64,000 nt of DNA from Acidobacteriota bacterium (GTDB lineage: Bacteria > Acidobacteriota > Vicinamibacteria > Vicinamibacterales > CAVVIG01), in NCBI GenBank assembly GCA_016195265.1, contig JACPZW010000034.1:46663-110662 (forward strand). Direction: 5' to 3'. Under the pieces are notes generated by a model. That model was not told the DNA's origin. It did not search any database and was given only the letters and a program-made list of their open reading frames with translations. Shown piece by piece: positions 35,254 through 43,841 of the stretch. Position numbers and translations under genes: made by a program. The first letter of the stretch is position 1; each line of letters opens with the position of its first letter.

Positions 35254-35739
35254 ATGCGGCGCTACGTCTTCCCGGTGATCGTGGCCGTCCTCGTCGCCGT
35301 CGGCTGGGTGCTCGTGCTTCCGCCGGCGCCGATGGCGCAGCCGATCGCGTTCAACCACGCGAAGCACGCGTCGGCCGCGTGCGTCCTGTGCCACCAGGGC
35401 GCGACGACCGGCGTGCGTGCCGGCATTCCGCAGGCCGACACGTGCACGCGCTGCCACGCCACCGCGCCGGGCGGGAAGATCAGCGAGGCGGCGTGGACCG
35501 GCATCGCGTCGGGCCGGCGGATCGCGTGGCAGCGGCTCACGCGTCTGCCGGATCACGTGGCGTTCTCGCACCGGCGGCACACCGGTCCGGGTCAGCTTGC
35601 GTGCGCCTCCTGCCACGGCGACGTGGCGCAGCGGACGGCGCCGCCCGATCGCGCGCCGGTGCGTCTGGTGATGACCACCTGCCTGTCGTGTCACACGCGC
35701 GAGGGCGCCAGCGAAGATTGCGCAGGGTGCCACCGATGA
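35254..35739 (+). CDS. Pentaheme cytochrome, QrcA/ActA-like subunit
   Basis: A 161-residue membrane-anchored multiheme cytochrome: anchor helix at about 5-25 (VFPVIVAVLVAVGWVLVLP), then five heme motifs CVLCH, CTRCH, CASCH, CLSCH, CAGCH. FNHAKH and FSHRRH supply extra histidines, as in cytochrome c3/c7-type proteins with bis-His hemes. The ATGA overlap with the molybdopterin-family gene downstream shows translational coupling. In Qrc and alternative complex III the multiheme subunit stands at this position, passing electrons between the periplasm and the iron-sulfur subunits. Confidence 0.88.
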   Translation: MRRYVFPVIVAVLVAVGWVLVLPPAPMAQPIAFNHAKHASAACVLCHQGATTGVRAGIPQADTCTRCHATAPGGKISEAAWTGIASGRRIAWQRLTRLPDHVAFSHRRHTGPGQLACASCHGDVAQRTAPPDRAPVRLVMTTCLSCHTREGASEDCAGCHR

Positions 35740-37955
35740 GCGACGCCCCCTCGAGACGTGACTTCCTCGTCTACAGCGGCGCTGCGATTGCCGGCGTGAC
35801 GCTCGGCGAAACCGGGCGCCGCTGGCTCGGCCGCATGGACGAGCGCGCGGCCGGGTGGCGCGACCGCGGCATCGAAACGTTTGCGGTGTCCGTCTGCCGC
35901 GAATGCCTCGCGGGCTGCGGCATCCGCGTCCGTCTCGTGGACGGCGTGCCGGTGAAGATCGACGGCAATCCGCTCTGCCCGATCGCGCGCGGCCGTCTGT
36001 GCGCGAAGGGTCAGGCCGCGCTCGAGTCGTACTTCGATCCGGATCGCCTCCTCGGTCCGGCGCATCGCATCGCGCGCGGCGGTCCGGCGCGATGGGAGCC
36101 GCTGCCGTGGAAGGACGCCGTCGCACTCGCCGCGGACAAAATCACGCGCGCCGCGGGCACGCCCGACGGGATCGTCGTCGTCGCGGCGGACGAACGCGGT
36201 CCCGAGGCCGAAGCGTGGACGCGCGTCTGGCGCGCCGCCGGCGCGCGTCTGGCGTGGACGCCGCAGCCGACCGCGGTCCGCCTGCGCCCGCGCCTGCGCC
36301 ATCTGACCGGCGCCGAAGCGGATCCGATCTTCGACATCGAGCACTCCAGCTACGTGCTGTCGTTCGGCGCGCCCCTCGCAGACGACTGGCTGTCCGGCGT
36401 CTGGGCGCAGCGGAGCTTCGGACGATTCCGCCGCGGCGTGGCTTCGAGCCGCGGCCGGCTGGTGCAGATCGACGGCCGTCGTTCGGCGACGGCCCGCAAG
36501 GCCGACGAGTGGCTCGCCGTCGCGCCCGATCAGCAGTCGGCGCTCGCGTACGGGATCGCATCCGTGCTGTTCCGGGAAAATCGCGTGGACCGCGAGCGGC
36601 TGGCGTCCGTAGCCGGCAATCTCGGGAACTTCGAGCATCAGCTCCTGACGTACTACACGCCGGACAACGTCGCGAGCGAGACGGGGGTGCCCGTCGTGAC
36701 CATTCTCCGCATGGCCCGCGAGCTGGTCGCGACGCCGCGGCCGCTCGTCATCGTCGAGGCGGGCGCCAGCGTGGCGCTCGTCGACGCGGTGTTGTCGCTG
36801 AACGTCCTCATCGGCGCGATCGACCGGCGCGGCGGTCTGTTCGGACGCGGCGACGACCCGCTGCCGGAGCGCGACGACGCCGCCGCGGTGCTGCGCGACG
36901 TGGCCGAGGGACGCCTCCGTCCGAGCGTGCTGGTGTTCGCCGACAGCTCGGCGCTGCGCGCGCTCGGTGGGCCCAATCGCCCCGAGACGCTCGCCGAGCG
37001 CGTGCCGTTCGTCATTAGCTTCTCGCCGTACGTGGATGAAGCGGCCGCGATTGCCGACGTGATTCTGCCCGCCGACGTGCCCCTCGAGCGCTGGCACGCG
37101 ATGGTCCCGGCCGCGGCGCTGGGCGCCGAGGTGATTCCCGTCGCCGCGCCCGCGGTGAAGCGGCGGCTCGACACGCGCGACACGGGCTCGCTGCTGCACG
37201 CGCTGGCCGTCGCGATCGGCGGCCCCGTCGAGGCGGCGTGCTCGTGGACGTCGTCCGAAGATCTGGTGCGCGCGGAGGTGAAGCGCCTTGCGACGGCGAA
37301 GCGCGGTACGCCGTTCGTCACCACGTACGAGACCGAGTGGATGCAGCAGCTCGAATCCGGCGGCTGGTGGGCGCAGGCGGCGGATTCAGACGCCGCGTTC
37401 TCCGACCGCGTGCTGGCCAGCGGGGGCTGGGTCGATCCCTACTTCGACGCGGGCCAGTTGACAGAGGCGCTGCGCGGCGGCCGCAGCTTGTCGTTCCCGC
37501 TGCCCGAGGCGCTGCCAAGCGCGCAAATCGCCGGCCGCGCGACGGGCGCGGACGCGGCGGCGGAACCGCCGGACACGCGTTTTCCGATCGCCCTCGTCGC
37601 GTTTCAGCCGGCCGTGGCGGCGACCTCCGGCAACGCGAATCTGCCGGCGCTGTTCGAGCTGCTCGGACAGCCCGACGGCGTGCCGTGGTCGCTGTGGGTC
37701 GAAATCGGGTCGGAACTCGCGGAGCGATTGGGCGTGCAGGCGCGGACGCGCGTGCGCCTGACGTCGGCGCACGCTTCGCTCGACGTCATGGCGGTGCGCG
37801 TGGAAGGCATGCCGGCCGGCGTCGCGGCGCTGTCGATCGTGCCTGGCGCGCAGACGGCCGGGCGCTGGTCGCGGTTGATCGGCAAGGATCCGCGCCGGCT
37901 GTGGGGCAACGACCCGGCCGCGCGCGCGTGCGCGGTCCAGATCGCGCGGATCTGA
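35736..37955 (+). CDS. MopB-family subunit (QrcB/ActB-like), probably without Mo
   Basis: A 739-residue periplasmic subunit of the molybdopterin oxidoreductase superfamily. The Tat motif SRRDFL at residues 6-11 precedes a hydrophobic segment. An N-terminal [4Fe-4S] site is visible as Cys54-x2-Cys57-x3-Cys61-x27-Cys89. The segment YVLSFGAPLADDWLSGVWAQRSFG, where catalytic enzymes bind molybdenum, looks like the Mo-free ActB and QrcB proteins. ADVILPADVPLERW and a C-terminal beta domain complete the fold. It is separate from the ferredoxin-like subunit, as in Qrc and unlike the fused ActB. Its role is structural and electron-relay. Lack of Mo is inferred, not proved. Confidence 0.82.
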   Translation: MSDAPSRRDFLVYSGAAIAGVTLGETGRRWLGRMDERAAGWRDRGIETFAVSVCRECLAGCGIRVRLVDGVPVKIDGNPLCPIARGRLCAKGQAALESYFDPDRLLGPAHRIARGGPARWEPLPWKDAVALAADKITRAAGTPDGIVVVAADERGPEAEAWTRVWRAAGARLAWTPQPTAVRLRPRLRHLTGAEADPIFDIEHSSYVLSFGAPLADDWLSGVWAQRSFGRFRRGVASSRGRLVQIDGRRSATARKADEWLAVAPDQQSALAYGIASVLFRENRVDRERLASVAGNLGNFEHQLLTYYTPDNVASETGVPVVTILRMARELVATPRPLVIVEAGASVALVDAVLSLNVLIGAIDRRGGLFGRGDDPLPERDDAAAVLRDVAEGRLRPSVLVFADSSALRALGGPNRPETLAERVPFVISFSPYVDEAAAIADVILPADVPLERWHAMVPAAALGAEVIPVAAPAVKRRLDTRDTGSLLHALAVAIGGPVEAACSWTSSEDLVRAEVKRLATAKRGTPFVTTYETEWMQQLESGGWWAQAADSDAAFSDRVLASGGWVDPYFDAGQLTEALRGGRSLSFPLPEALPSAQIAGRATGADAAAEPPDTRFPIALVAFQPAVAATSGNANLPALFELLGQPDGVPWSLWVEIGSELAERLGVQARTRVRLTSAHASLDVMAVRVEGMPAGVAALSIVPGAQTAGRWSRLIGKDPRRLWGNDPAARACAVQIARI

Positions 37956-37973
37956 CGGAGGGTGGAGGGTGGA

Positions 37974-38651
37974 ATGTCACGCTGGGGTCTCGTGATCGAT
38001 CTCGATCGCTGCACCGGCTGCCAGGCGTGCGTCGTCGCCTGCAAGCACGAGAACAACCTGCCGTTCTCGACGCCGGAGACGGCGGACGTGGGCCGCCTGA
38101 TGACGTGGATTCAGCTGGTCGCCGCCGACCTTCCCGGACGGCCGATGCCGTCCTCGCTGCCGCTCATGTGCCAGCAGTGCGATCGGCCGCCGTGCACCGA
38201 CGTCTGTCCGACGAGCGCGACGTATCTGAATCCGGAAGGCATCGTCGCGCAGATCTATCCGCGGTGCATCGGTTGCCGCTACTGCACGAACGCGTGTCCG
38301 TACGCGGTGAAGATTTTCAACTGGACCGAGCCGGAGTGGCCCGAGTCGATGGCCGGGATGCGGAATCCCGACGTATCGGCGCGGCCCAAGGGCGTCGTCG
38401 AGAAGTGCACGTTCTGCCATCACCGGCTGATCGCGGCGCGCGAGCGCGCGCGCGTCGCCGGCCGCGAGCTCGCGCCCGAGGATTACGTGCCCGCCTGCGT
38501 CCAGATTTGTCCGGCGGAGGCGATGACCTTCGGCGACCTCAGCGATCCGCACAGCGATGTGGCCGCGCTCGCCTCCGGTCCGCGCGCGTTCCGGTGGATG
38601 GAAGAACTCGGCACGCAGCCCAAGGTGGTTTACCTCCGCGAAGGGGAGTGA
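37974..38651 (+). CDS. 4x[4Fe-4S] ferredoxin-like subunit (QrcC/PsrB/DmsB type)
   Basis: A 225-residue iron-sulfur protein with four cysteine groups for four [4Fe-4S] clusters: CTGCQACVVAC, CQQCDRPPCTDVC, CIGCRYCTNACP, and CTFC with a distant CVQICPAE. This is the DmsB/PsrB/NrfC family, which wires a periplasmic MopB subunit to a membrane quinone-binding subunit. There is no Tat signal of its own; it presumably travels with the MopB partner. The start at ATG 37974 lies 18 nt after the MopB stop. The stop is 1 nt before the NrfD-like ATG. Confidence 0.93.
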   Translation: MSRWGLVIDLDRCTGCQACVVACKHENNLPFSTPETADVGRLMTWIQLVAADLPGRPMPSSLPLMCQQCDRPPCTDVCPTSATYLNPEGIVAQIYPRCIGCRYCTNACPYAVKIFNWTEPEWPESMAGMRNPDVSARPKGVVEKCTFCHHRLIAARERARVAGRELAPEDYVPACVQICPAEAMTFGDLSDPHSDVAALASGPRAFRWMEELGTQPKVVYLREGE

Positions 38652-38652
38652 G

Positions 38653-39990
38653 ATGAGCGACAGCACTGGCAGCCCAGACAGTATCGACCCGCACGAACCG
38701 GTGATCAACGCGATCCTCACGGTCGGGCCGCTGTTCAAGCGCTGGGCCATGGCGCTCGTGGCCGTCGTCGTGTGGGCGATCATCGCGTGGACCTGGCAGC
38801 TGTACCACGGCCTCGGCGCGACGCACCTCGGGCGGCCGATTTACTGGGGCCTCTACATCACCAACTTCGTGTTCTTCATCGGCGTGTCGCACGCCGGGAC
38901 CTTGATCTCGGCGATCCTGCGGATCGTGCAGGCCGAATGGCGCCGGCCGATCACGCGGATGGCCGAGGTCATCACCGTGCTCGTGCTGTTTTTCGGCGTC
39001 GGCAACGTGCTGCTCGATCTGGGCCGGCCGGATCGCGCGCTGAACGTCGTTCTGCATCCGCATCTCCGCTCTCCGCTGCTCTGGGACGTCGGGAGCATTT
39101 CGGTGTACCTGACCGCCTCATCGGTGTACTTGTTCATTCCACTCATTCCGGACATCGCGCGGATGCGCGATGTGACGACGGGGTGGCGGCACCGGCTGTA
39201 CGCGCGGCTCGCGCTCGGCTGGACAGGCACGCCGAAGCAGTGGCACCGGCTCGAGCGCGCCATCGGTGTCATGGCGATTCTTGTCATCCCGATCGCCGTC
39301 TCGGTGCACACGGTGGTCTCGTGGGTGTTCGCGATGACGATTCAGCCGATGTGGCACTCGACGATCTTCGGCCCCTACTTCGTCGTCGGCGCGATCTTCT
39401 CCGGCATCGCCGCCATCATCACCGCGATGGTCATTGTCCGGAAGGTCTACGGCCTCGAGCGCTACCTGACCGAAGAGCACTTCAACAACCTCGGCCTGCT
39501 GCTCCTCGTGATGGCGTGCCTCTGGTTCTACTTCACGTTCGCGGAGTACCTGACGACGTGGTACGGGCACGAGCCGCGCGAGCTGGCGGTGTTCAACTCG
39601 AAGATTTCCGGCCCGTTCGCGAAGTTCTTCTGGACCATGTTCGCCTGCTGCTTCGTCGTGCCGTTCACGATTCTGGCGAATCCGCACACGCGGACGATCA
39701 AAGGGACGCTCGTTGCGTCGATCTTCGTGAACATCGGGATGTGGCTCGAGCGGTTCACGATCGTCGTACCGTCGCTGTCGAATCCGCGCGCGCCGGTCCA
39801 GACGTTCGGCTACTGGCCGAGCTGGGTGGAGTGGTCGCTGATGGCCGGCTGTTTCGCGGCATTCGCGCTGCTCTACATGGGGTTCACGAAACTGTTCCCG
39901 ATCATTTCGCTCTGGGAGCTCGAGCCGATGCCCGAAGCGCACGCGCCGGCGGCGGCGCGCACATTCCAGCCGGCTGAGGCCTCATCATGA
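38653..39990 (+). CDS. NrfD/PsrC-like quinone-binding membrane subunit
   Basis: A 445-residue polytopic inner-membrane protein, about ten helices, of the NrfD family (QrcD, ActC). Conserved features include GLYITNFVFFIGVSHAGTLISAILRI in helix 2-3, a histidine in SHAGT, and LGRPDRALNVVLHPHLRSPLLWDV. The YLTTWYGHEP loop is also characteristic of ActC/QrcD-type members. NrfD proteins bind menaquinone or ubiquinone near the periplasmic side and may be linked to proton movement. It is translationally coupled to the FeS gene and overlaps the tetraheme gene (ATGA). Confidence 0.93.
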   Translation: MSDSTGSPDSIDPHEPVINAILTVGPLFKRWAMALVAVVVWAIIAWTWQLYHGLGATHLGRPIYWGLYITNFVFFIGVSHAGTLISAILRIVQAEWRRPITRMAEVITVLVLFFGVGNVLLDLGRPDRALNVVLHPHLRSPLLWDVGSISVYLTASSVYLFIPLIPDIARMRDVTTGWRHRLYARLALGWTGTPKQWHRLERAIGVMAILVIPIAVSVHTVVSWVFAMTIQPMWHSTIFGPYFVVGAIFSGIAAIITAMVIVRKVYGLERYLTEEHFNNLGLLLLVMACLWFYFTFAEYLTTWYGHEPRELAVFNSKISGPFAKFFWTMFACCFVVPFTILANPHTRTIKGTLVASIFVNIGMWLERFTIVVPSLSNPRAPVQTFGYWPSWVEWSLMAGCFAAFALLYMGFTKLFPIISLWELEPMPEAHAPAAARTFQPAEASS

Positions 39991-41237
39991 CGCGCACGAC
40001 ACGCCGCCCGCTTTCGAGCGCCTCACGACGCGTGACCATCGCGCTCGCCCTCGCGGCGGCGTGCATCGCCGCGCTGGCGGCCGCCTCCGACGTCACGGTG
40101 CCGCTGTCGATTGAGCTGCCGGACAATCCGACCGCGGGCGCGCGCGTCTTCGTCGAGAAGAACTGCGTGCGCTGCCACGGCCTCGGCGCCGACGAGGGCC
40201 GCATCGGTCCCGATCTCGGGCGCATTCATTTTCCGGGCACGGTCCTGGATCTTGCGGGCGTCTTCTGGAATCACGCGCCCGTGATGCGCGAGAAGATGCA
40301 GGACCTCAAGATCGTGCAGCCGCACCTCAATCCGCGCGAGATGGCGGATCTCGTCGCGTTCCTGACGGCCTACCGCTACTACCTGGCCGAGGTGGGCCAC
40401 TCCGGCAATCCGATCGCGGGCCGCACGGTCTTCGAAGGCAAGGGCTGTCCGCAGTGCCACGCCATGGCCGGCGCGATCACGTTCGACAAACCGGGCCCGC
40501 GCCTTGATCGCTATCGCGGCCAGTACTCGGCGATTCTGCTCGCGCAGGTGATGTGGAACCACAGTCCGGAGATGGCGAGCGTCATGCGCGGACGCGGGAT
40601 GGCGTTTCCGCGGCTGACGGGCACGCAGATGGCCGACCTGCTCGCGTACCTGCAGGCCGGCAACGTCAGCGGCAGACAGGAGCGCGTGTACTTCGAGCCG
40701 GGGAGTCCGCGGCGCGGCAAGGAACTGTTCGCCGCGAAGCGCTGCAGCGCGTGCCACTCGATCGCCGGCGCCGGCGGAAAAGGCGGACCGGATCTCGGGA
40801 CGCGGCCGCGGGAGCTCGTGGGATCGGTCTCGTCGATCGCGGCGCTGATGTGGAATCACAGCCAGGCAATGACGGCCGAGTTCGCGCGCCGCGGCGTGCC
40901 GCGCGTGACGTTCTCCGGCGGCGAGATGGCCGACATCATCGCGTACCTTTACTTCGTCAACTACGCGAACGTGCGCGCGAGGCCCGAGCACGGCGGCGTG
41001 CTGTTCGTGGACAAGTGCTCACCGTGCCACACGCTCGGCGGCGGGAAGCAGGTGGGCCCGGATCTTCAAACCGCGGCCGGCCTGACCGATCCGGTCGCGA
41101 TCATGTCGGCGATGTGGAACCACTCGTCGGCGATGGAGCAGGAGCTGCGCAAGCACGGCTTCCCCTGGCCGAGACTCGAACCGGGCGACGCGGCGGATCT
41201 CACGGCGTTCCTGCTTGCGCGGCGCGCGGGCAAGTGA
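39987..41237 (+). CDS. Tetraheme c-type cytochrome, paralogue of 23169
   Basis: A 416-residue exported protein with heme motifs CVRCH, CPQCH, CSACH and CSPCH in four cytochrome c repeats. Each repeat has the WNH element, and three have EMADL/QMADL followed by a helix. Its sequence runs parallel to the tetraheme at 23169, for example YFEPGSPRRGKELFAAKRCSACH here against YFEPGSPRRGQTLFAQKRCG there. Start codon overlaps the NrfD stop, so it belongs to the same operon as the Qrc-like complex and may be its electron acceptor or donor. A signal peptide lies at about 16-34. Confidence 0.93.
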   Translation: MTRTTRRPLSSASRRVTIALALAAACIAALAAASDVTVPLSIELPDNPTAGARVFVEKNCVRCHGLGADEGRIGPDLGRIHFPGTVLDLAGVFWNHAPVMREKMQDLKIVQPHLNPREMADLVAFLTAYRYYLAEVGHSGNPIAGRTVFEGKGCPQCHAMAGAITFDKPGPRLDRYRGQYSAILLAQVMWNHSPEMASVMRGRGMAFPRLTGTQMADLLAYLQAGNVSGRQERVYFEPGSPRRGKELFAAKRCSACHSIAGAGGKGGPDLGTRPRELVGSVSSIAALMWNHSQAMTAEFARRGVPRVTFSGGEMADIIAYLYFVNYANVRARPEHGGVLFVDKCSPCHTLGGGKQVGPDLQTAAGLTDPVAIMSAMWNHSSAMEQELRKHGFPWPRLEPGDAADLTAFLLARRAGK

Positions 41238-41245
41238 ACGCAGCG

Positions 41246-43711
41246 CTACATCTTGAACCGGACCTCGAGCACGGCCGACGTCTTGAGAATGTCGCCGAAG
41301 ACGTGCTGCTGCACGTCCTGATTCAGGATGTTGTTCACTTTCACCAGCGTGATCACGCGCTCCTGATCCCACTTCACGCCGAACGCGCCGCCGACCAGCG
41401 TGTACGCGCCGGAGAACCCGTGGTACGCGCTCGTCAGCACGTCGCTCCAGAACGCCCGGTCCGCGTAGCTCACGGACGCGCTGCCGAGCAGCCGCGGGCC
41501 GTCGTAATTGACGCCGGTGTTGAAGCGGTTCGTCGGCGGCAACGCGAGCTCCTGCGCCGGAAACGGATGCGCGTCGGCGAGCACGACGGGATCTCCCTGC
41601 CAGGAGTAATTCGCGTACGCCGAGACGCTTCTGGCAATCCGCGAATCGACGGAGAGCTCGAAGCCCTTCTGCCGAATCGGGCCGAGGTTCAGGTACGTGA
41701 ACGCGGTCCGCGGCAGCAGAATCCCGCGCGACGCCATGACGGCGAGGACTGACGCGGGCAGCGCCCAGCCCGGCGGCGGACTGGCCGCCGTGTACGGATC
41801 GAGCGACGGCGAGAGCTGCGTGAAGTTGATGCTGTTGTTGAGATCGTTGACGTAGAAGGCGACCCCGATCGACGTGCGCTCCTGGATCGTGCCGCTGTAC
41901 GCGACTTCGTACGCCGTCAGCGATTCCTCGGTCAGGCTCGGCTGGGCGGCCGATCCAATGGGCAACTGACTCCCGACGGCTTTGACGACGAGCGGGAAGG
42001 GTTTGGCGACCGCGGGCTGCAGCGGCGCCGGCAGCAGCGGCGCGAGCCCGCTGAGGTCCGTCGGCACGACGATGCTCGTGTCCAGATAGTTGTTGACGAC
42101 CGACGGCGAGCGGAAGGCCTTGTTGAACGAGACGCGGAAGGAGTGATCGCGCGTCGCCTTGATGACGGCGGCGAGCCGCGGCGAGAACACGGGATCGCCG
42201 AGGTTGCCGAACTTGTCGACGCGGCCGCCGAGCGTGAAGCGCACGCGATCCAGCAGGATCTCGTCCTGGAGGTACGCGCCGGCTTCAGTCCGGTTCTGCG
42301 CCGCCGGCGCGATGGTGAGATTGAAATTGTTGCGCCGGACATTTCCGCCGAACGTCCAGACCTGCCGCGCGCCCGCGACGATCGAATCTCCGGCCTCGAC
42401 GTCGTAGGTCTGCGTCGAGAAGTTGAGCTGCAACGGCTTACCGGTCGCCGGATCGGTGAGCAGCAGGTTGGGCGCTTCCGAGTTGGTGAAGTTGCCGAAG
42501 AAGTTCACCTTCAACGCCGCCTTGCTGTAATTCACCTTCGTGTAGCCCATGTAGGAGCCGGGCTGGATGTCGAAAGGGCCGATGCCGGTGTAGATGATGC
42601 CGCGCGTGCCGGCGACGCCGCCTTCATACGTCACGCGTCCGCCGCCGTTCACCTCCTGATCGACGCGCATGTCGAACTTCGGCTGGCTCGTGCCGGCGTT
42701 CGCGAACGAGGTGCCGGCCGCGCCCGTGCTGTTGTCGGCGGGATAGAACGCACCGCCGACCTTCGCCGCTGCGTCGCGCGGATCGGTGATCACGGGGATC
42801 TGTCCGGTCGGTCGCGGGTACGGATCGGAGTTGAAGTAACCGGCCGACACGCGGTACGACCAGACGTCGTTCGGCGCGTCCGCGTAGGTTGCGTTCGCGC
42901 TGAACACGTTGCCGAGGCCCTGGCTCGTCGTCGATCCGGCGTTGCGGTTCACGAGGCCGCCGCTGAGCGTGACCTCCGATCCGCGCGCCTCGCGCGGCGA
43001 CTTCGTGATGATGTTCACTACGCCGGTCATCGCGTTGGCGCCCCAGACGGCGGACGCCGGTCCGCGGATGACCTCGATCTGCCTGATGTCCGACAGGTTC
43101 GTCGGGACGAAATCCCACAGCACGATGCCGAAGAAGTCCAGGTAGATCGATCGTCCGTCGAGCAGCACGAGCTGCGAGTTCGACAGCGTGCCCGTCGCCT
43201 GACGGCTGGTGAGGTTCACGTCGCGCGCCGAGAGCTGGATGACGTTCACGCCCGGCACGGCGCGCAGCAGGTCGCCGTAACTCAGCGCCGGCGTGCTGGC
43301 CAGGACGTCGCCCGACACCACGCTCATGCTCACGGGCGAGTCGATCAGGCGGCTCTCCACCTTGGACGCCGAGACGACGACGGTTTCGTCGACGCGCGCG
43401 ATCTTGAGCGTGATGGGCGGCACGACGGCGTTGGCGGCGCCGACGACGACATTGTCCGCGATGCCCGGCGCGAAGCCGGACAGCGTCACCGTAATCTGGT
43501 ACGTGCCGTTCGAGAGATTGCGGAAGGCGTAGTCGCCAGCGGGTCCGGTGGTCGTGAAACGCGCTTGCGCGCCGGCCAACTGCACGCTCGCGCCGGGAAC
43601 CGCGGCGCCTGACTCGTCAACGACAGTGCCCGAGATGCTCGCCGTCTGGGCGTAGGCCGTTCCGCCGAGAATCAGAACGCAGGCCAACGCCGCCAACACG
43701 CGAATACCCAT
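41246..43711 (-). CDS. TonB-dependent receptor with carboxypeptidase-regulatory domain
   Basis: An 821-residue outer-membrane receptor. Signal peptide (VLAALACVLILGGTAYAQ), a carboxypeptidase-regulatory-like domain (about residues 22-105: ISGTVVDESGAAVPGASVQL), and a plug with SYGDLLRAVPGVNVIQLSARDVNLTSRQATG. The LLDGRSIYLDFFG and IRQIEVIRGPASAVWGANAMTGVVNIITKSP motifs are typical of plug domains. The 22-strand barrel ends in LEVRFKM. The domain order fits siderophore, cobalamin or peptide receptors; the substrate is not evident. It converges on the electron-transfer island, stopping 8 nt after the tetraheme gene, so readthrough antisense is possible. Confidence 0.92.
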   Translation of the reverse strand: MGIRVLAALACVLILGGTAYAQTASISGTVVDESGAAVPGASVQLAGAQARFTTTGPAGDYAFRNLSNGTYQITVTLSGFAPGIADNVVVGAANAVVPPITLKIARVDETVVVSASKVESRLIDSPVSMSVVSGDVLASTPALSYGDLLRAVPGVNVIQLSARDVNLTSRQATGTLSNSQLVLLDGRSIYLDFFGIVLWDFVPTNLSDIRQIEVIRGPASAVWGANAMTGVVNIITKSPREARGSEVTLSGGLVNRNAGSTTSQGLGNVFSANATYADAPNDVWSYRVSAGYFNSDPYPRPTGQIPVITDPRDAAAKVGGAFYPADNSTGAAGTSFANAGTSQPKFDMRVDQEVNGGGRVTYEGGVAGTRGIIYTGIGPFDIQPGSYMGYTKVNYSKAALKVNFFGNFTNSEAPNLLLTDPATGKPLQLNFSTQTYDVEAGDSIVAGARQVWTFGGNVRRNNFNLTIAPAAQNRTEAGAYLQDEILLDRVRFTLGGRVDKFGNLGDPVFSPRLAAVIKATRDHSFRVSFNKAFRSPSVVNNYLDTSIVVPTDLSGLAPLLPAPLQPAVAKPFPLVVKAVGSQLPIGSAAQPSLTEESLTAYEVAYSGTIQERTSIGVAFYVNDLNNSINFTQLSPSLDPYTAASPPPGWALPASVLAVMASRGILLPRTAFTYLNLGPIRQKGFELSVDSRIARSVSAYANYSWQGDPVVLADAHPFPAQELALPPTNRFNTGVNYDGPRLLGSASVSYADRAFWSDVLTSAYHGFSGAYTLVGGAFGVKWDQERVITLVKVNNILNQDVQQHVFGDILKTSAVLEVRFKM

Positions 43712-43841
43712 GCGCGCCTCCCTGAAAAAGATGTAAGAGGCACGTTACACCCACTGCGCGCGTGGTGCGTCACTGAGCGTGAAAGTCGGTGTGAGAAACA
43801 GGAGTGCGGAACGCCGCTTCGTCAGCGCGTTCGATCCCGGT

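Noticed and set aside
35736..37955. Catalytic molybdoenzyme such as a DMSO, polysulfide or arsenate reductase
   Set aside because: The gene order and the YVLSFGAPLADDWLSG region fit the Mo-free QrcB/ActB group. The call rests on recalled motifs, so I kept the cofactor state as inference.
43712..43841. Further response-regulator box upstream of the TonB receptor
   Set aside because: GACTTTCACGCTCAGTGACG on the minus strand recalls the box, but TTAACCGG is missing and the second repeat is out of 11-bp register.
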